Shown here: in pieces, positions 25,994-35,662 of the stretch
Position numbering within the stretch: the first letter of the stretch is position 1
Layout: each line of letters starts with the position of its first letter
DNA from: Lichenicola sp964236105
Lineage (GTDB): Bacteria > Pseudomonadota > Alphaproteobacteria > Acetobacterales > Acetobacteraceae
Length of the DNA: 64,000 nt
Assembly: GCA_964236105.1 (NCBI GenBank)
Contig: CAXSBC010000007.1
Location: forward strand, 186,001 to 250,000
Direction: 5' to 3'
Made by a program: the position numbers and the translations under genes
Notes under the pieces: model-generated
Seen by the model: the letters and a program-made list of their open reading frames with translations, nothing else
Told to the model about the DNA's origin: nothing
Databases searched by the model: none

Positions 25994-27226
25994 TCAGGCC
26001 GAGGTGGCGCCGGCCTCGGCGGCATAGAGCGCCATCTCGTCTCGCATCGGCACCCCGAGCGCTGCTGCGAACGCGTCGCGGCTGGACGCGGCCATGGCGC
26101 TGCCGGCGCCGCCGGGACCGAGGTTCGAGCGGAAGATCCCGGCCGCGCTGACCGGCAGGAAATCCTCATACAGAACGGGCTCGGCGCCGTCCGCGCGGAA
26201 GAAGGCGAGGGCGTCCGCGCGCAGGGCGTCGGCATCGTCGGGGAAGGCCGCGAAGATGCGCGCGCCCGCCTCGCCCGGGGCGGCACCGTCCGCGGTCTCC
26301 GCCTGAAGCTGCGCCAGCAGCCGGTCATAGAGCGCGCGTCCCTTCGGGGTCAGCGCGGCACCCCGCTGCTCGACCTCGCCGAAGCGGGCGGTGTGGGTGC
26401 CGGGCAGGCCGCCCTCGCTGCCCGGAAACAGCACCGGCTCGTCGAGGGCGTGGAAGCTGGTCTGTCGCAGCAGGATCGGCACCGCGCGGCGGGGCGGCCC
26501 CTCGATGACGGTCTTCGGACGCATGGCGCGCACCTGCATCGCCGCCTGCACCGCGTCGATGTCGAGGGCGCGCGGCGTGAGGTGGTTGATGTGCGGCCCG
26601 TGGAAGCAGACCACGTCGGCGATCAGCGGATGCGCCGCCTTCAGCCGGCGATACAGGGTGGCATCGACCGCGGCGGTCTCGTGCCAGCGGAAGGTCCGCA
26701 GCGCCTCGGCGATGAAGGCGGGCGCCTGCGACGCCGGCAGGCCGCCCGCCGTCTCGGCCTGCGCGATCAGCTCCAGCAGCCGCGGGCTGAAGATCTGCCG
26801 GCGCTGGAGGATGGCGGCGGCCTCGTCGCGCAGTGCGGCGTCCTCGATCAGCTCGAGCCGGAGCAGCGAGGTGAAGACGCGGAACGGGCTGATCGCCAGC
26901 GATGCCGCGTCGGTCGGCCGGAAGGCGGTCGAGTGCACCGGCACGCCGGCGGCCGCGAGGTCGTAGTAGCCGACCGGCTGCATGCCGAGCACCGCGAACA
27001 GCCGCCGGATGCCGGCGAGCTCGCGCGCGCTGCCGAGGCGGATCGCGCCGTGCCGCTCGACCGCGAGACGGTGGTCGCCGTCGCCGGAGAGGGCCTGGTT
27101 GGAGGCGGCGACGAGCTCGATCAGCGTGCCGTAGAGCGGCACCTCGCGCCGGTACATCTCCGAGAGCGCCTGCGAGAAGCGGGCGCGCAGGGCGCTCGGG
27201 TCGATGATCGGGGAGGCGTGCGGCAT
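25994..27226 (-). CDS. hglS: 2-oxoadipate dioxygenase/decarboxylase (HglS, DUF1338)
   Basis: HglS converts 2-oxoadipate to D-2-hydroxyglutarate in lysine and 2-aminoadipate catabolism, using Fe(II) and O2. The 410-residue protein has the DUF1338/YdcJ hallmarks: LAVERHGAIRLG with metal ligand His59, GPHINHLTPR with His212/His215, and FGEVEQRG followed by LTPKGR, which supplies the Glu ligand. The ATG at 27226 overlaps the stop of the lrp gene (TGATG). The longer open frame, which runs up to 27691, would lie entirely over that regulator. A dedicated Lrp-type regulator upstream fits substrate-responsive control by an amino acid. Confidence 0.92.
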   Translation of the reverse strand: MPHASPIIDPSALRARFSQALSEMYRREVPLYGTLIELVAASNQALSGDGDHRLAVERHGAIRLGSARELAGIRRLFAVLGMQPVGYYDLAAAGVPVHSTAFRPTDAASLAISPFRVFTSLLRLELIEDAALRDEAAAILQRRQIFSPRLLELIAQAETAGGLPASQAPAFIAEALRTFRWHETAAVDATLYRRLKAAHPLIADVVCFHGPHINHLTPRALDIDAVQAAMQVRAMRPKTVIEGPPRRAVPILLRQTSFHALDEPVLFPGSEGGLPGTHTARFGEVEQRGAALTPKGRALYDRLLAQLQAETADGAAPGEAGARIFAAFPDDADALRADALAFFRADGAEPVLYEDFLPVSAAGIFRSNLGPGGAGSAMAASSRDAFAAALGVPMRDEMALYAAEAGATSA

Positions 27227-27657
27227 CAGCGGGAAATCCGTGTCGAGAGCAGGATCATGGAGTTGGTGCGCAGCACGCCGTCCAGGGCGCCGATCTGGTC
27301 GATGACGCGGTCGAGCTCGTCGGTGGAGCCGCCGCTGACGACGGCGATCAGGTCCACGTTGCCGCTGACCGCGTGCAGGTCGCGCACGGCGTCGATGCGG
27401 CGCAGCATGGCCTCGACCGCGGCGGTCTGCTTCGGCGCCAGCGTGATCAGCACGTGCGCCTTGACCAGCGGATGCCCGGCCGGCGGTGCCGCGCGCACCG
27501 TGTAGCCGAGGATGGTGCCGTTGCGCTCCAGCCGCTCGATCCGGCTCTGCACCGTGGTGCGCGACAGGCCGAGCCTGCGGCCGAGGACGGCTGCGGGCAG
27601 GCGCGCATTGGCGGTCAGCAGCTCGATGAGCTGCCGGTCGATCGCATCCGGCTGCAT
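27226..27657 (-). CDS. Lrp/AsnC family transcriptional regulator
   Basis: A 143-residue regulator with an N-terminal winged helix (AIDRQLIELLTANARLPAAV, then GLSRTTVQSRIERLERNGTI) and a C-terminal RAM ligand-binding domain (about 70-140, with HAVSGNVDLIAVVSGGS). It is the first gene of a two-gene operon with hglS and overlaps it by one base. By context it should sense lysine, 2-aminoadipate or a related amino acid and control hglS. The ligand is inferred. Confidence 0.92.
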   Translation of the reverse strand: MQPDAIDRQLIELLTANARLPAAVLGRRLGLSRTTVQSRIERLERNGTILGYTVRAAPPAGHPLVKAHVLITLAPKQTAAVEAMLRRIDAVRDLHAVSGNVDLIAVVSGGSTDELDRVIDQIGALDGVLRTNSMILLSTRISR

Positions 27658-27721
27658 CGCCGGACGGTATCGGGTGGCGGCTGCCTGTCAATGCCGGCGG
27701 CGCGGCGTCCGGCGCGGCGCT

Positions 27722-28833
<1,112 letters not shown>

Positions 28834-28834
<1 letters not shown>

Positions 28835-29688
28835 CAGACTTGCCTCTCCAGTGCGGGGCTCCAGCGCATGCGACGCCAGTCGAGCAGGCCGCGCAACCCT
28901 ACCGTGAGCCCGGACGCCACCGCCAGCAGGGCGGCGAGCGCGAAGGCGGCCACCGTCTCGTAGCCGTTATACAGCGCCTCGATGCGCAGCGGCACGGTCT
29001 CGGTGAGGCCGGGAATGTGGCCGGACACCACCGAGACGGCGCCGAACTCGCCCAGGGCGCGCGCGGTGCAGAGCAGGATGCCGGAGATCAGCGCGGTGCC
29101 GGTCTCTGGCAGCGTCACCCGCAGGAACAGCGGCAGGAAGCCGGCGCCGAGCATGGCGGCGGCCTCCTCGTGCTCGCGTCCCTGCGCCTCCATCACCGGC
29201 ATGATGGTGCGGGTGACGAAGGGGAAGGTGACGAACAGGGTGGCGAGCAGGATGCCGGGCAGGGTGAACACCATGCGTATGCCGTGCGACGCGAGCCAGG
29301 GGCCGAACCAGCCGTGACGGCCGAACAGCAGCACCCAGACCAGTCCGGCCACCACCGGCGACACCGACAGCGGCAGCTCGATCAGCACCAGCAGCGCGGC
29401 GCGGAAGGGGAAGTCGAACTTGGTCAGGGCGTAGGCGGCGAACAGGCCGCAGACGGTGTTGATCGGCACCACGATCGCCACCACCAGCGCGCTCAGGCGG
29501 ATCGCCGCCAGGACGTCGTCATCCTCCAGGGCGGCGATCGCGGTGCCGAGTCCCTGGCGCAGCGCCTCGGCGAACAGCAGCGCCATCGGCAGCACTAGGA
29601 ACACCGCCACCACCCCCCAGGCGGCCAGGGTGAGCAGCGCCCCGGACGGGGTGCGCAGGCCCGAGCGGGTCCGGAGCGCGCCGCTCAT
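28834..29688 (-). CDS. cysW: Sulfate ABC transporter permease CysW
   Basis: A 284-residue inner-membrane permease with about six helices. The EAA loop is seen at EEAAAMLGAGFLPLFLRVTLP. LCTARALGEFGAVSVVSGHIPG and TVPLRIEALYNGY are characteristic of CysW rather than CysT. The ATG at 29688 overlaps the cysT stop (ATGA), and the gene ends on the first base of cysA. It pairs with CysT to form the channel for sulfate or thiosulfate. Confidence 0.94.
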
Positions 29689-30548
29689 CGCGCGACGCCG
29701 CGCATCGCCGGCAGCCGGCGTCGCAGCAGGGTCAGGCCGAGCAGGCAGAGTGCCGCGGTCAGCAGCATCAGCAGCCCGATGCCGGCGGCCCCCGCATAGT
29801 CGTCCTCCGACAGGTGGATGACGATCAGCAGCGGCGCGATCTCGGACAGCATCGGCCGGTTGCCGGCGATGAAGATGACGCTGCCATATTCGCCGACGCC
29901 GCGCGCGAAGGCGAGGCCGAAGCCGGTGGCCAGCGCCGGGAACAGGGCCGGCAGCAGCACGCGCGCGGCGATCTGGCCGCGACGGGCGCCGAGGGTGGCG
30001 GCGGCCTCCTCGAGCTCCTGCGGCAGGTCGCGCAGCACCGGCGACACGCTGCGCACGACGAACGGCAGGCCCACGAAGATCAGGGCCACGACGATGCCGA
30101 GCGGCGTGCCCGCGACATCGATGCCGGCGCGGGCGAGCGGGGCGCCGATCCAGCCGGTGCGGGCATAGAGGGTGGTCAGCGTGATGCCGGCGACGGCGGT
30201 CGGCAGCGCGAAGGGCAGGTCGACCAGCGCGTCGAGCAGACGCCAGCCCGGCGGCCTGACCCGCTCCAGCACCCAAGCCAGCAGCAGCCCGAGCAGCGTG
30301 CAGACCGCGGCGGCGGCCAGCGCGCTGCCGAAGCTGAGGCGCAGGGCAGCCAGGGTGCGACGGCCGGTCAGCATGTGCAGCAGCCAGGCCGGTCCGTGCT
30401 CCCATGGCCGCGCGGCGAGGGCGGCCAGCGGCAGCAGCACCAGCAGCCCGAGCCAGAGCAGGGTCAGGCCGAAGGCCGGCAGCGCGCCGGGGATCACCGC
30501 CGGCGTGCGCGGAGGCCGGCGCAGGCCGGGGGCGAGCGAGGCGCTCAT
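29685..30548 (-). CDS. cysT: Sulfate ABC transporter permease CysT
   Basis: A 287-residue permease with six helices. FALPTAVAGITLTTLYARTG, the EEAAATLGARRGQIAARVLLP loop and ARGVGEYGSVIFIAGNRP are CysT hallmarks. It starts on the last codons of sbp (ATGA overlap) and ends on the start of cysW. The four genes are thus tightly coupled. No adjacent CysB-like regulator is present. Confidence 0.95.
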   Translation of the reverse strand: MSASLAPGLRRPPRTPAVIPGALPAFGLTLLWLGLLVLLPLAALAARPWEHGPAWLLHMLTGRRTLAALRLSFGSALAAAAVCTLLGLLLAWVLERVRPPGWRLLDALVDLPFALPTAVAGITLTTLYARTGWIGAPLARAGIDVAGTPLGIVVALIFVGLPFVVRSVSPVLRDLPQELEEAAATLGARRGQIAARVLLPALFPALATGFGLAFARGVGEYGSVIFIAGNRPMLSEIAPLLIVIHLSEDDYAGAAGIGLLMLLTAALCLLGLTLLRRRLPAMRGVAR

Positions 30549-31564
30549 CGTCCCGGGGTATAGATCGTGTCGAAGACGCCGCCTTCCGCGAAATGCCGGG
30601 CCTGCAGCACGCGCCAGCCGCCGATGCTCTCCACGTCGTAGGTCTTCACCGTCGGGAAGTCGGCCGCGTGCCGGGCGGCGACGGCGGGATCGATCGGCCG
30701 GTAGTGGTGCCTGGCGGCGATCTCCTGGCCGTCGGGGCTGTAGAGGTAGCGGAGATAGGCCTCGGCGAGCGTCGCCGTGCCATGGCTCGCGGCCACGCTG
30801 TCCACGACCGCGACCGGCGGCTCGGCCAGCACGCTGCTCGACGGATAGACGATGTCGAACCGGCCGGCGCCGAGATCGTGGGCTGCCAGCAGCGCCTCGT
30901 CCTCCCAGGCCAGCAGCACGTCGCCCTCGCCGCGCTGCACGAAGCTGTTGGTGGAACCGCGCGCGCCGGTGTCGAGGATCGGCACGTGCCGGTAGAGCCG
31001 GCCCAGATAGGCGGTCGCCTTGGCCTCGTCGGCACCCGGCTGGTGCAGCGCCCAGAGATAGGCGGCGATGTAGCTCCAGCGGCCGCCGCTCGAGGTCTTG
31101 GGGTTGGGGGTGATCACCTGCACCCCGTCGCGCACCAGATCGGGCCAGTCGCGCAGCGCCTTCGGATTGCCGTGCCGGACCAGGAACACGATGGTGCTGG
31201 TATAGGGCACCGAATGGTTGGGCAGGCGGCCGGCCCAGTCCCTGGACAGCAGCCCCTTGTCGGCAAGCACGTCGATGTCCGAGGCGATGCCGAGCGTCAC
31301 CACGTCGGCCTGCAGCCCGTCCAGCACCGAGCGGGACTGCGCGGCCGACCCGCCATGCGAGGTCTTCACCGCGACCACGCCGCCCGACTGCGTCTTCCAG
31401 GCGCTCGTGAACCGGGCGTTGATGTCCTTGTACAGCTCGCGGGTCGGATCGTAGGAGACGTTGAGCAGGCTCTGAGCCGGCTGGGCGGTCGCCGCCCGGA
31501 CCGGCGCGACGAGGCACAGAACGAGGAGGCCCAGGCTGGCCGGCAGGCGGCGGCGGACGATCAT
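30545..31564 (-). CDS. sbp: Periplasmic sulfate-binding protein
   Basis: The substrate-binding component of the sulfate importer, 339 residues, with the signal peptide MIVRRRLPASLGLLVLCLVA. The mature part opens with LLNVSYDPTRELY, and sulfate-binding segments such as KTSHGGSAAQSRSVLDGL and DTGARGSTNSFVQRGEGDVL are well preserved. The ATG at 31564 is preceded by AGAAAGAG at a suitable distance. Earlier ATGs at 31600 and 31759 lack ribosome-binding sites and would precede the signal peptide. It is the first gene of the operon, and the 193-base gap to the divergent gene should contain the promoter. Confidence 0.95.
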   Translation of the reverse strand: MIVRRRLPASLGLLVLCLVAPVRAATAQPAQSLLNVSYDPTRELYKDINARFTSAWKTQSGGVVAVKTSHGGSAAQSRSVLDGLQADVVTLGIASDIDVLADKGLLSRDWAGRLPNHSVPYTSTIVFLVRHGNPKALRDWPDLVRDGVQVITPNPKTSSGGRWSYIAAYLWALHQPGADEAKATAYLGRLYRHVPILDTGARGSTNSFVQRGEGDVLLAWEDEALLAAHDLGAGRFDIVYPSSSVLAEPPVAVVDSVAASHGTATLAEAYLRYLYSPDGQEIAARHHYRPIDPAVAARHAADFPTVKTYDVESIGGWRVLQARHFAEGGVFDTIYTPGR

Positions 31565-31757
31565 CTTGCTCTTTCTGTTCAAGGCGACGCAATCCGTCAT
31601 AATTGAGATAGCACGATGCGGTCTAGTTGTTATTCGTCTGTATCCCCGCCTTTGACGTGGATTGCCGGCGCGCATGGCGGTGTCCGTTCCCTCGCGGCTC
31701 AGGCTAGGATCGTGCCCGCGAGCTCCCGCTTGCACGGCCTGACGGCAGAGGTTCCGC

Positions 31758-32507
31758 ATGCACGATCATGACGTCGGACCAGATCCGTTCGAGCCGGGCT
31801 CGCTGGTCGCGCAGGGCCTGTTTCCCACGCCCCTGATCTCGGCGCGTCTGGATGGCAGCGCTGCCCGCAACGCCGAGCTGGGCGCCACGATCCTGGCGCG
31901 CGAGCGGGTCGAGCGCGGCATCGCGGTCAGCAACCGGGGCGGATGGCATTCGGCCGAGTTCCAGTCCTGGTGCGGCCGGGCGGGCTCGGCGCTGCTCGAT
32001 GCGGCGCGGTGCCTGGTCGACGACATGACGGTCGTCGAACGCGGCGGCGGGCTGGTTCCGGCGCGCGTCGGCTGGACGGTCACGGCGTGGGCGAACGTGA
32101 ACCGGATCGGCGACAGCAACCGGCCGCATGCCCATCCGGGCGCGGTCTGGTCGGGCGTGTACTGGGTCGATGACGGGGATGCCTGCGGCGATCCGGCGAA
32201 AGGCGGACTGCTGGAGCTGGCCGATCCGCGCGGCATCCTGCCCGCGATGGTGGCGCCGCACCTGCGCTGCGCGATCGAGGCGTGCGCCGGTGACGGGAGC
32301 GGACAGCTGGTCACGCCGCAGGCCGGCACCATGGTGCTGTTCCCGGCCTGGCTGACGCACTCGGTGACGCCCTATGCCGGGCAGCGGCCGCGAATCTCGG
32401 TGGCCTTCAACTTCGCGCTCGGGGGCCTGACGATGCCGCCCCGCGCCCGCAGCGCCGCGCAGGGCGGCGGGCCCGCGGCAGGAGACGGGAGCGGCCCCGA
32501 TGCCTAG
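31758..32507 (+). CDS. Putative 2-oxoglutarate-Fe(II) oxygenase-like protein (TIGR02466 type)
   Basis: A 249-residue protein resembling the TIGR02466 group of double-stranded beta-helix proteins. Candidate iron ligands lie in RPHAHPGAVWSGVYWVDDGD and in LTHSVTPYAGQRPRISVAFNF, the latter ending with the Arg expected to bind 2-oxoglutarate. Members often sit near TPR or prolyl-hydroxylase genes; the reaction is not established. It is divergent from the sulfate operon and converges on a GNAT gene with which it shares a CTAG stop overlap. Confidence 0.72.
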   Translation: MHDHDVGPDPFEPGSLVAQGLFPTPLISARLDGSAARNAELGATILARERVERGIAVSNRGGWHSAEFQSWCGRAGSALLDAARCLVDDMTVVERGGGLVPARVGWTVTAWANVNRIGDSNRPHAHPGAVWSGVYWVDDGDACGDPAKGGLLELADPRGILPAMVAPHLRCAIEACAGDGSGQLVTPQAGTMVLFPAWLTHSVTPYAGQRPRISVAFNFALGGLTMPPRARSAAQGGGPAAGDGSGPDA

Positions 32508-32998
32508 GCTGCCGGTGCCGGTCCGGGAAGCTCGAGCTGATAATGCACGGCATCGTCGGCGAGCGTGAAGCGATCATAGAGCACGCGCGCGCCGTTGCCG
32601 GACCGGGCATGCCAGTAGAGACGTGACCAGCCGCGATCGGTGCCCAGCCGCACGAGATCCTCGATCAAGGCGCGTCCGACTCCCGTCCCGCGCGCGGCGG
32701 GGTCGACGAACAGATCCTCGAGGTAGCAGATCGGCGTCGTCACCCAGGTGCCGGCATGCAGCACGCAGAGCGCGAACCCGACGACCGCGTCGTCACGGGT
32801 CGCCAGCCTGGCGATCATGGACGAGGTCGGATCGAGCAGCCGTCGCCAGGTCGTGGCGGTCACCGTCTCGGGGAGGCTCTTGCCGAAGAAGGCGAGATAG
32901 CCCGCCCACAGGCGCCGCCACGCGGCCTCGTCCGCGGGGGCAGGGTCGCGGGTGCCTGTCGTCGGAAGGCCCAGGCCGGACGCGGACAGGATCGTCAT
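32504..32998 (-). CDS. GNAT family N-acetyltransferase
   Basis: A 164-residue acetyltransferase. Motif A is LEDLFVDPAARGTGVGRALIEDLV, and motif B follows in RGWSRLYWHARSGNGARVLYDRF. The sequence pattern resembles the group acting on polyamines, diamines or small amines (ICYLEDLFVDPAARGTG is typical). The substrate is not established. Its stop codon and that of the convergent oxygenase-like gene share CTAG at 32504-32507. Confidence 0.85.
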   Translation of the reverse strand: MTILSASGLGLPTTGTRDPAPADEAAWRRLWAGYLAFFGKSLPETVTATTWRRLLDPTSSMIARLATRDDAVVGFALCVLHAGTWVTTPICYLEDLFVDPAARGTGVGRALIEDLVRLGTDRGWSRLYWHARSGNGARVLYDRFTLADDAVHYQLELPGPAPAA

Positions 32999-33068
32999 GA
33001 TCTGGCACCCGTTCCCGTCACTGCTGCACTCCGGTCGCCGGGGTCGTGCACGCCGGACCGGCGCCGGA

Positions 33069-33440
33069 CTACTCTATGATGCCGATCTTGTTGCGGTCGA
33101 TGGCGACGAGGACCGGCAGCACCAGCACGACGCCCTTCACGATGTTCTGGAAGTAGGGATCGAGAGGTCGATCGAGCCGGTGATGATCACGAAGGTCATG
33201 CCAAGGGCTGCCACGAGCAGCGCCAACCGCGTGCCAGGCCGGGCGCGTCCACCAAAAGCACCGGCTGGGCCGCCGCCGGGGCGGACTTGCGTCCGACCCA
33301 GGCGGTGGACAGGCCGCGACGACCCTGCGCGCCTGGATCTTGTCGCGACCGATGGCGGCGCTGTCATGGTCGCCCGCCTTGCGGCCGTCCTTCAGGATGG
33401 TGACGCGCTCCACCTCCGCCAGGCGCGGCAGCCCATAATT
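33069..33440 (-). pseudogene. Remnants of a ribose-type sugar ABC transporter (RbsA end plus RbsC pieces)
   Basis: Three pieces in different frames are compressed into about 370 bases. RLAEVERVTILKDGRKAG (near 33420-33370) matches the C-terminal half of an RbsA-type ATPase. WVGRKSAPAAAQPVLLVDAP (near 33310-33250) matches its terminal VGR linker. LALLVAALGMTFVIITGSID (near 33220-33160) is a hallmark of the RbsC permease, and it joins directly, with a frame change at about 33160, to the permease C-terminus PYFQNIVKGVVLVLPVLV. Some 200 residues of the permease are absent. The order matches rbsA-rbsC, so this is a collapsed operon. Confidence 0.78.
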
Positions 33441-33491
33441 CCAATCCTGCCGGGCTTGCCGTAGAAGCACCCGCGTCCGGGAACAGGCCTC

Positions 33492-35126
33492 ATGCTGCAG
33501 ATCGACAACCTCGTCTTGAACGCCTGGGGGCGCCGCTTCTTTGATCGCGCCTCCGTCAAGCTGCCGAACCCGTCGAAGGTCGGGCTGGTCGGGCGCAACG
33601 GCGTCGGCAAGTCCACGCTGTTCAAGCTGGTCAAGGGCGAGATGCAGCCGGATTCCGGCGAGATCGGCATCCCGAAATCGGCCCGGATGGCGGCGGTGGA
33701 TCAGGAGCACCCGGCGACCGACGTCAGCCTGCTCGATACCATCCTGGCCGCCGACACCGTGCGGGCGGAGCTGCTGGCCTCGCTGGAGACCGCGGACCCG
33801 GAGCATATGGGCGAGATCTGGTCGCGGCTGATGGAGATCGATGCCGACACGGCACCCGCGCGGGCGGCGGAGATCCTGAACGGGCTGGGGTTCTCGACCG
33901 AGGATCTGGAGCGGCCGATGGCCGAGTTCTCCGGCGGCTGGCGCATGCGGGTGGCGCTGGCGGCGGCGCTGTTCTCGGCGCCCGACCTGCTGCTGCTGGA
34001 CGAGCCGACCAACTATCTCGACCTGGAGGGCGCGCTGTGGCTGGAGGCCAGGCTCGCGCGCTACCCGCACTCGGCGCTGATCATCAGCCACGACCGGGAG
34101 CTGCTGAACAACTCGGTGGGCTTCATCCTGCATGTCACCGAGCGCAAGCTGGAGCTGTATACCGGCGGCTACGACAGCTTCGAGAAGCAGCGGGCCGAGA
34201 AGCTTCGTCTGCAGAGCGCGCAGCGGGTGAAGCAGGAGGCCGAGCGGGCGCACCTGCAGTCGTTCGTGGACCGGTTCAAGGCCAAGGCGAGCAAGGCGGC
34301 GCAGGCGCAGAGCCGGATGAAGCGGCTGGCGAAGCTGGAGCCGATCGCGGCCACCATCGAGGAGCGGGTGTCGCCGTTCCTGCTGCCCTCGCCGCCGCGG
34401 CCGCTGGCGCCGCCGCTGATGCGGCTCGAGCATGTCGAGATCGGCTATGGCGACGATCCGGCGGTGCTGCGCGGGCTGGATCTGCGGCTCGACGTCGACG
34501 ACCGCATCGGGCTGCTGGGGGTCAACGGCGCCGGCAAGTCGACGTTTGCCAAGATGGCGGCAGGCGCCCTCGGCATCCGCTCGGGCCGGATGACGCGGAG
34601 CACGCGGATCGAGGTCGGCTGGTTCCACCAGCACCAGATCGAGGCGCTGGATCCGGCGGAAACGCCGCTCGACATCATGCGGCGCGCCCGGCCGGCGGAC
34701 AGCGACCAGTCGCAGCGCTCCAAGCTGGCGCAGTTCGGCATCGGCTTCGACAAGCAGGGCACCACGGTGGAGGCGCTGTCGGGCGGCGAGCGGGCGCGGC
34801 TGCTGCTGAACCTGGTGGCGATGGCGGCACCGCATCTGCTGATCCTGGACGAGCCCACCAACCATCTCGACATCGACAGCAGGCGGGCGCTGCTGGACGC
34901 GCTGAACGAGTACGAGGGGGCGGTGATCCTGATCACCCACGACCGCTCGCTGATGGAGCTGGTGGCGGACCGGCTGTGGCTGGCGGCCGACAACACCGTG
35001 GCGCCGTTCGACGGCGACATGGACGACTACGCGAAGTTCGTGCTCGACCGGGCGCGCGGCGGCACCGCGGCACCCTCGCAGGCGGCGGCGCGGGAGAAGC
35101 GGGGCAAGAAGGCGAAGCGGGCCTAG
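33492..35126 (+). CDS. ABC-F family ATPase (duplicated ATP-binding domains)
   Basis: A 544-residue soluble protein with two ABC domains and no membrane segment, as in ribosome-associated ABC-F factors. The first domain has GRNGVGKSTLF, FSGGWRMRVALAAAL and LLLLDEPTNYLDL. The second has GVNGAGKSTFAK, LSGGERARLLLNL and LILDEPTNHLDID. Between them lies the charged helical linker (about 235-290, ERAHLQSFVDRFKAKASKAA). The C-terminus is a short Lys/Arg-rich tail. It is closest in layout to YheS-like proteins that act on stalled ribosomes. Confidence 0.92.
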   Translation: MLQIDNLVLNAWGRRFFDRASVKLPNPSKVGLVGRNGVGKSTLFKLVKGEMQPDSGEIGIPKSARMAAVDQEHPATDVSLLDTILAADTVRAELLASLETADPEHMGEIWSRLMEIDADTAPARAAEILNGLGFSTEDLERPMAEFSGGWRMRVALAAALFSAPDLLLLDEPTNYLDLEGALWLEARLARYPHSALIISHDRELLNNSVGFILHVTERKLELYTGGYDSFEKQRAEKLRLQSAQRVKQEAERAHLQSFVDRFKAKASKAAQAQSRMKRLAKLEPIAATIEERVSPFLLPSPPRPLAPPLMRLEHVEIGYGDDPAVLRGLDLRLDVDDRIGLLGVNGAGKSTFAKMAAGALGIRSGRMTRSTRIEVGWFHQHQIEALDPAETPLDIMRRARPADSDQSQRSKLAQFGIGFDKQGTTVEALSGGERARLLLNLVAMAAPHLLILDEPTNHLDIDSRRALLDALNEYEGAVILITHDRSLMELVADRLWLAADNTVAPFDGDMDDYAKFVLDRARGGTAAPSQAAAREKRGKKAKRA

Positions 35127-35140
35127 GACGCGACGGTCCG

Positions 35141-35335
35141 TCACGGCACATCTGCGGCGCGCAGCACGTCGATGAAGGCGCGCAGCCCGGGCGGCACGTG
35201 GCGGTGGCCGGGATAGTACAGGAACAGGCCGGGGATGCGCGGACACCACTCGTCCAGCACGGTCACCAGCTCGCCGCGCTCGAGGGCGGGCGCGCCAGCC
35301 AGTCCGCCACATAGGCGATCGTGGAGCCGGGTCCG
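35141..35335 (-). pseudogene. C-terminal remnant of a LysR-type regulator
   Basis: The minus strand ends with ELVTVLDEWCPRIPGLFLYY and PGHRHVPPGLRAFIDVLRAA before a TGA at 35141-35143, the standard tail of a LysR co-inducer domain. The preceding segment, IAYVADWLARP, continues the family pattern but in a different frame, so at least one indel is present near 35290. Everything upstream, including the DNA-binding domain, is gone, and the remnant abuts a divergently oriented SDR fragment. Confidence 0.82.
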
Positions 35336-35626
35336 GCCGCGACGGGCTTCGGCGCCAATCTCGTCGGCTCGGCGCCGATGGCTGCGTACGAGAACACGCC
35401 GGCGGCCGAGATGCGCCGCATGCTGGGCGCCGGCACGTTCGTGCTGAAGGGCGACGCGGACAGGATGGCGCAGGCGATGATGGCGTGCGCCGGCCGGAAT
35501 CCGGCGCCGCGCCGGCTGACCCTGGGCAGCGACGCCTATGTCCGGGTGCAGGCGGCACTGCGCGACCGGCTCGCGGCACTGGAGGCGCAGCGCGAGATCG
35601 CCTGGTCGACCGACACCGACGCCTGA
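35312..35626 (+). pseudogene. C-terminal remnant of a short-chain dehydrogenase/reductase
   Basis: An open stretch reading AIVEPGPAATGFGANLVGSA, then EMRRMLGAG, FVLKGDADRMAQAMMACA and PRRLTLGSDAYVRVQAALRD. These match the last 100 residues of an SDR of the type that lies divergent from LysR genes. The Rossmann fold and catalytic Tyr-xxx-Lys are missing. A GTG at 35321 could start a roughly 100-residue peptide, but no function is expected. The fragment begins exactly where the lysR fragment ends, marking a deletion junction near 35315-35335. Confidence 0.8.
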
Positions 35627-35662
35627 CGCAGACTGGGCCTTTCAACGGGCGGGGCGGGTGCG

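Noticed and set aside
35321..35626. A short intact gene starting at GTG 35321
   Set aside because: The product is only the C-terminal third of an SDR without cofactor-binding or catalytic residues, so it is treated as a remnant.
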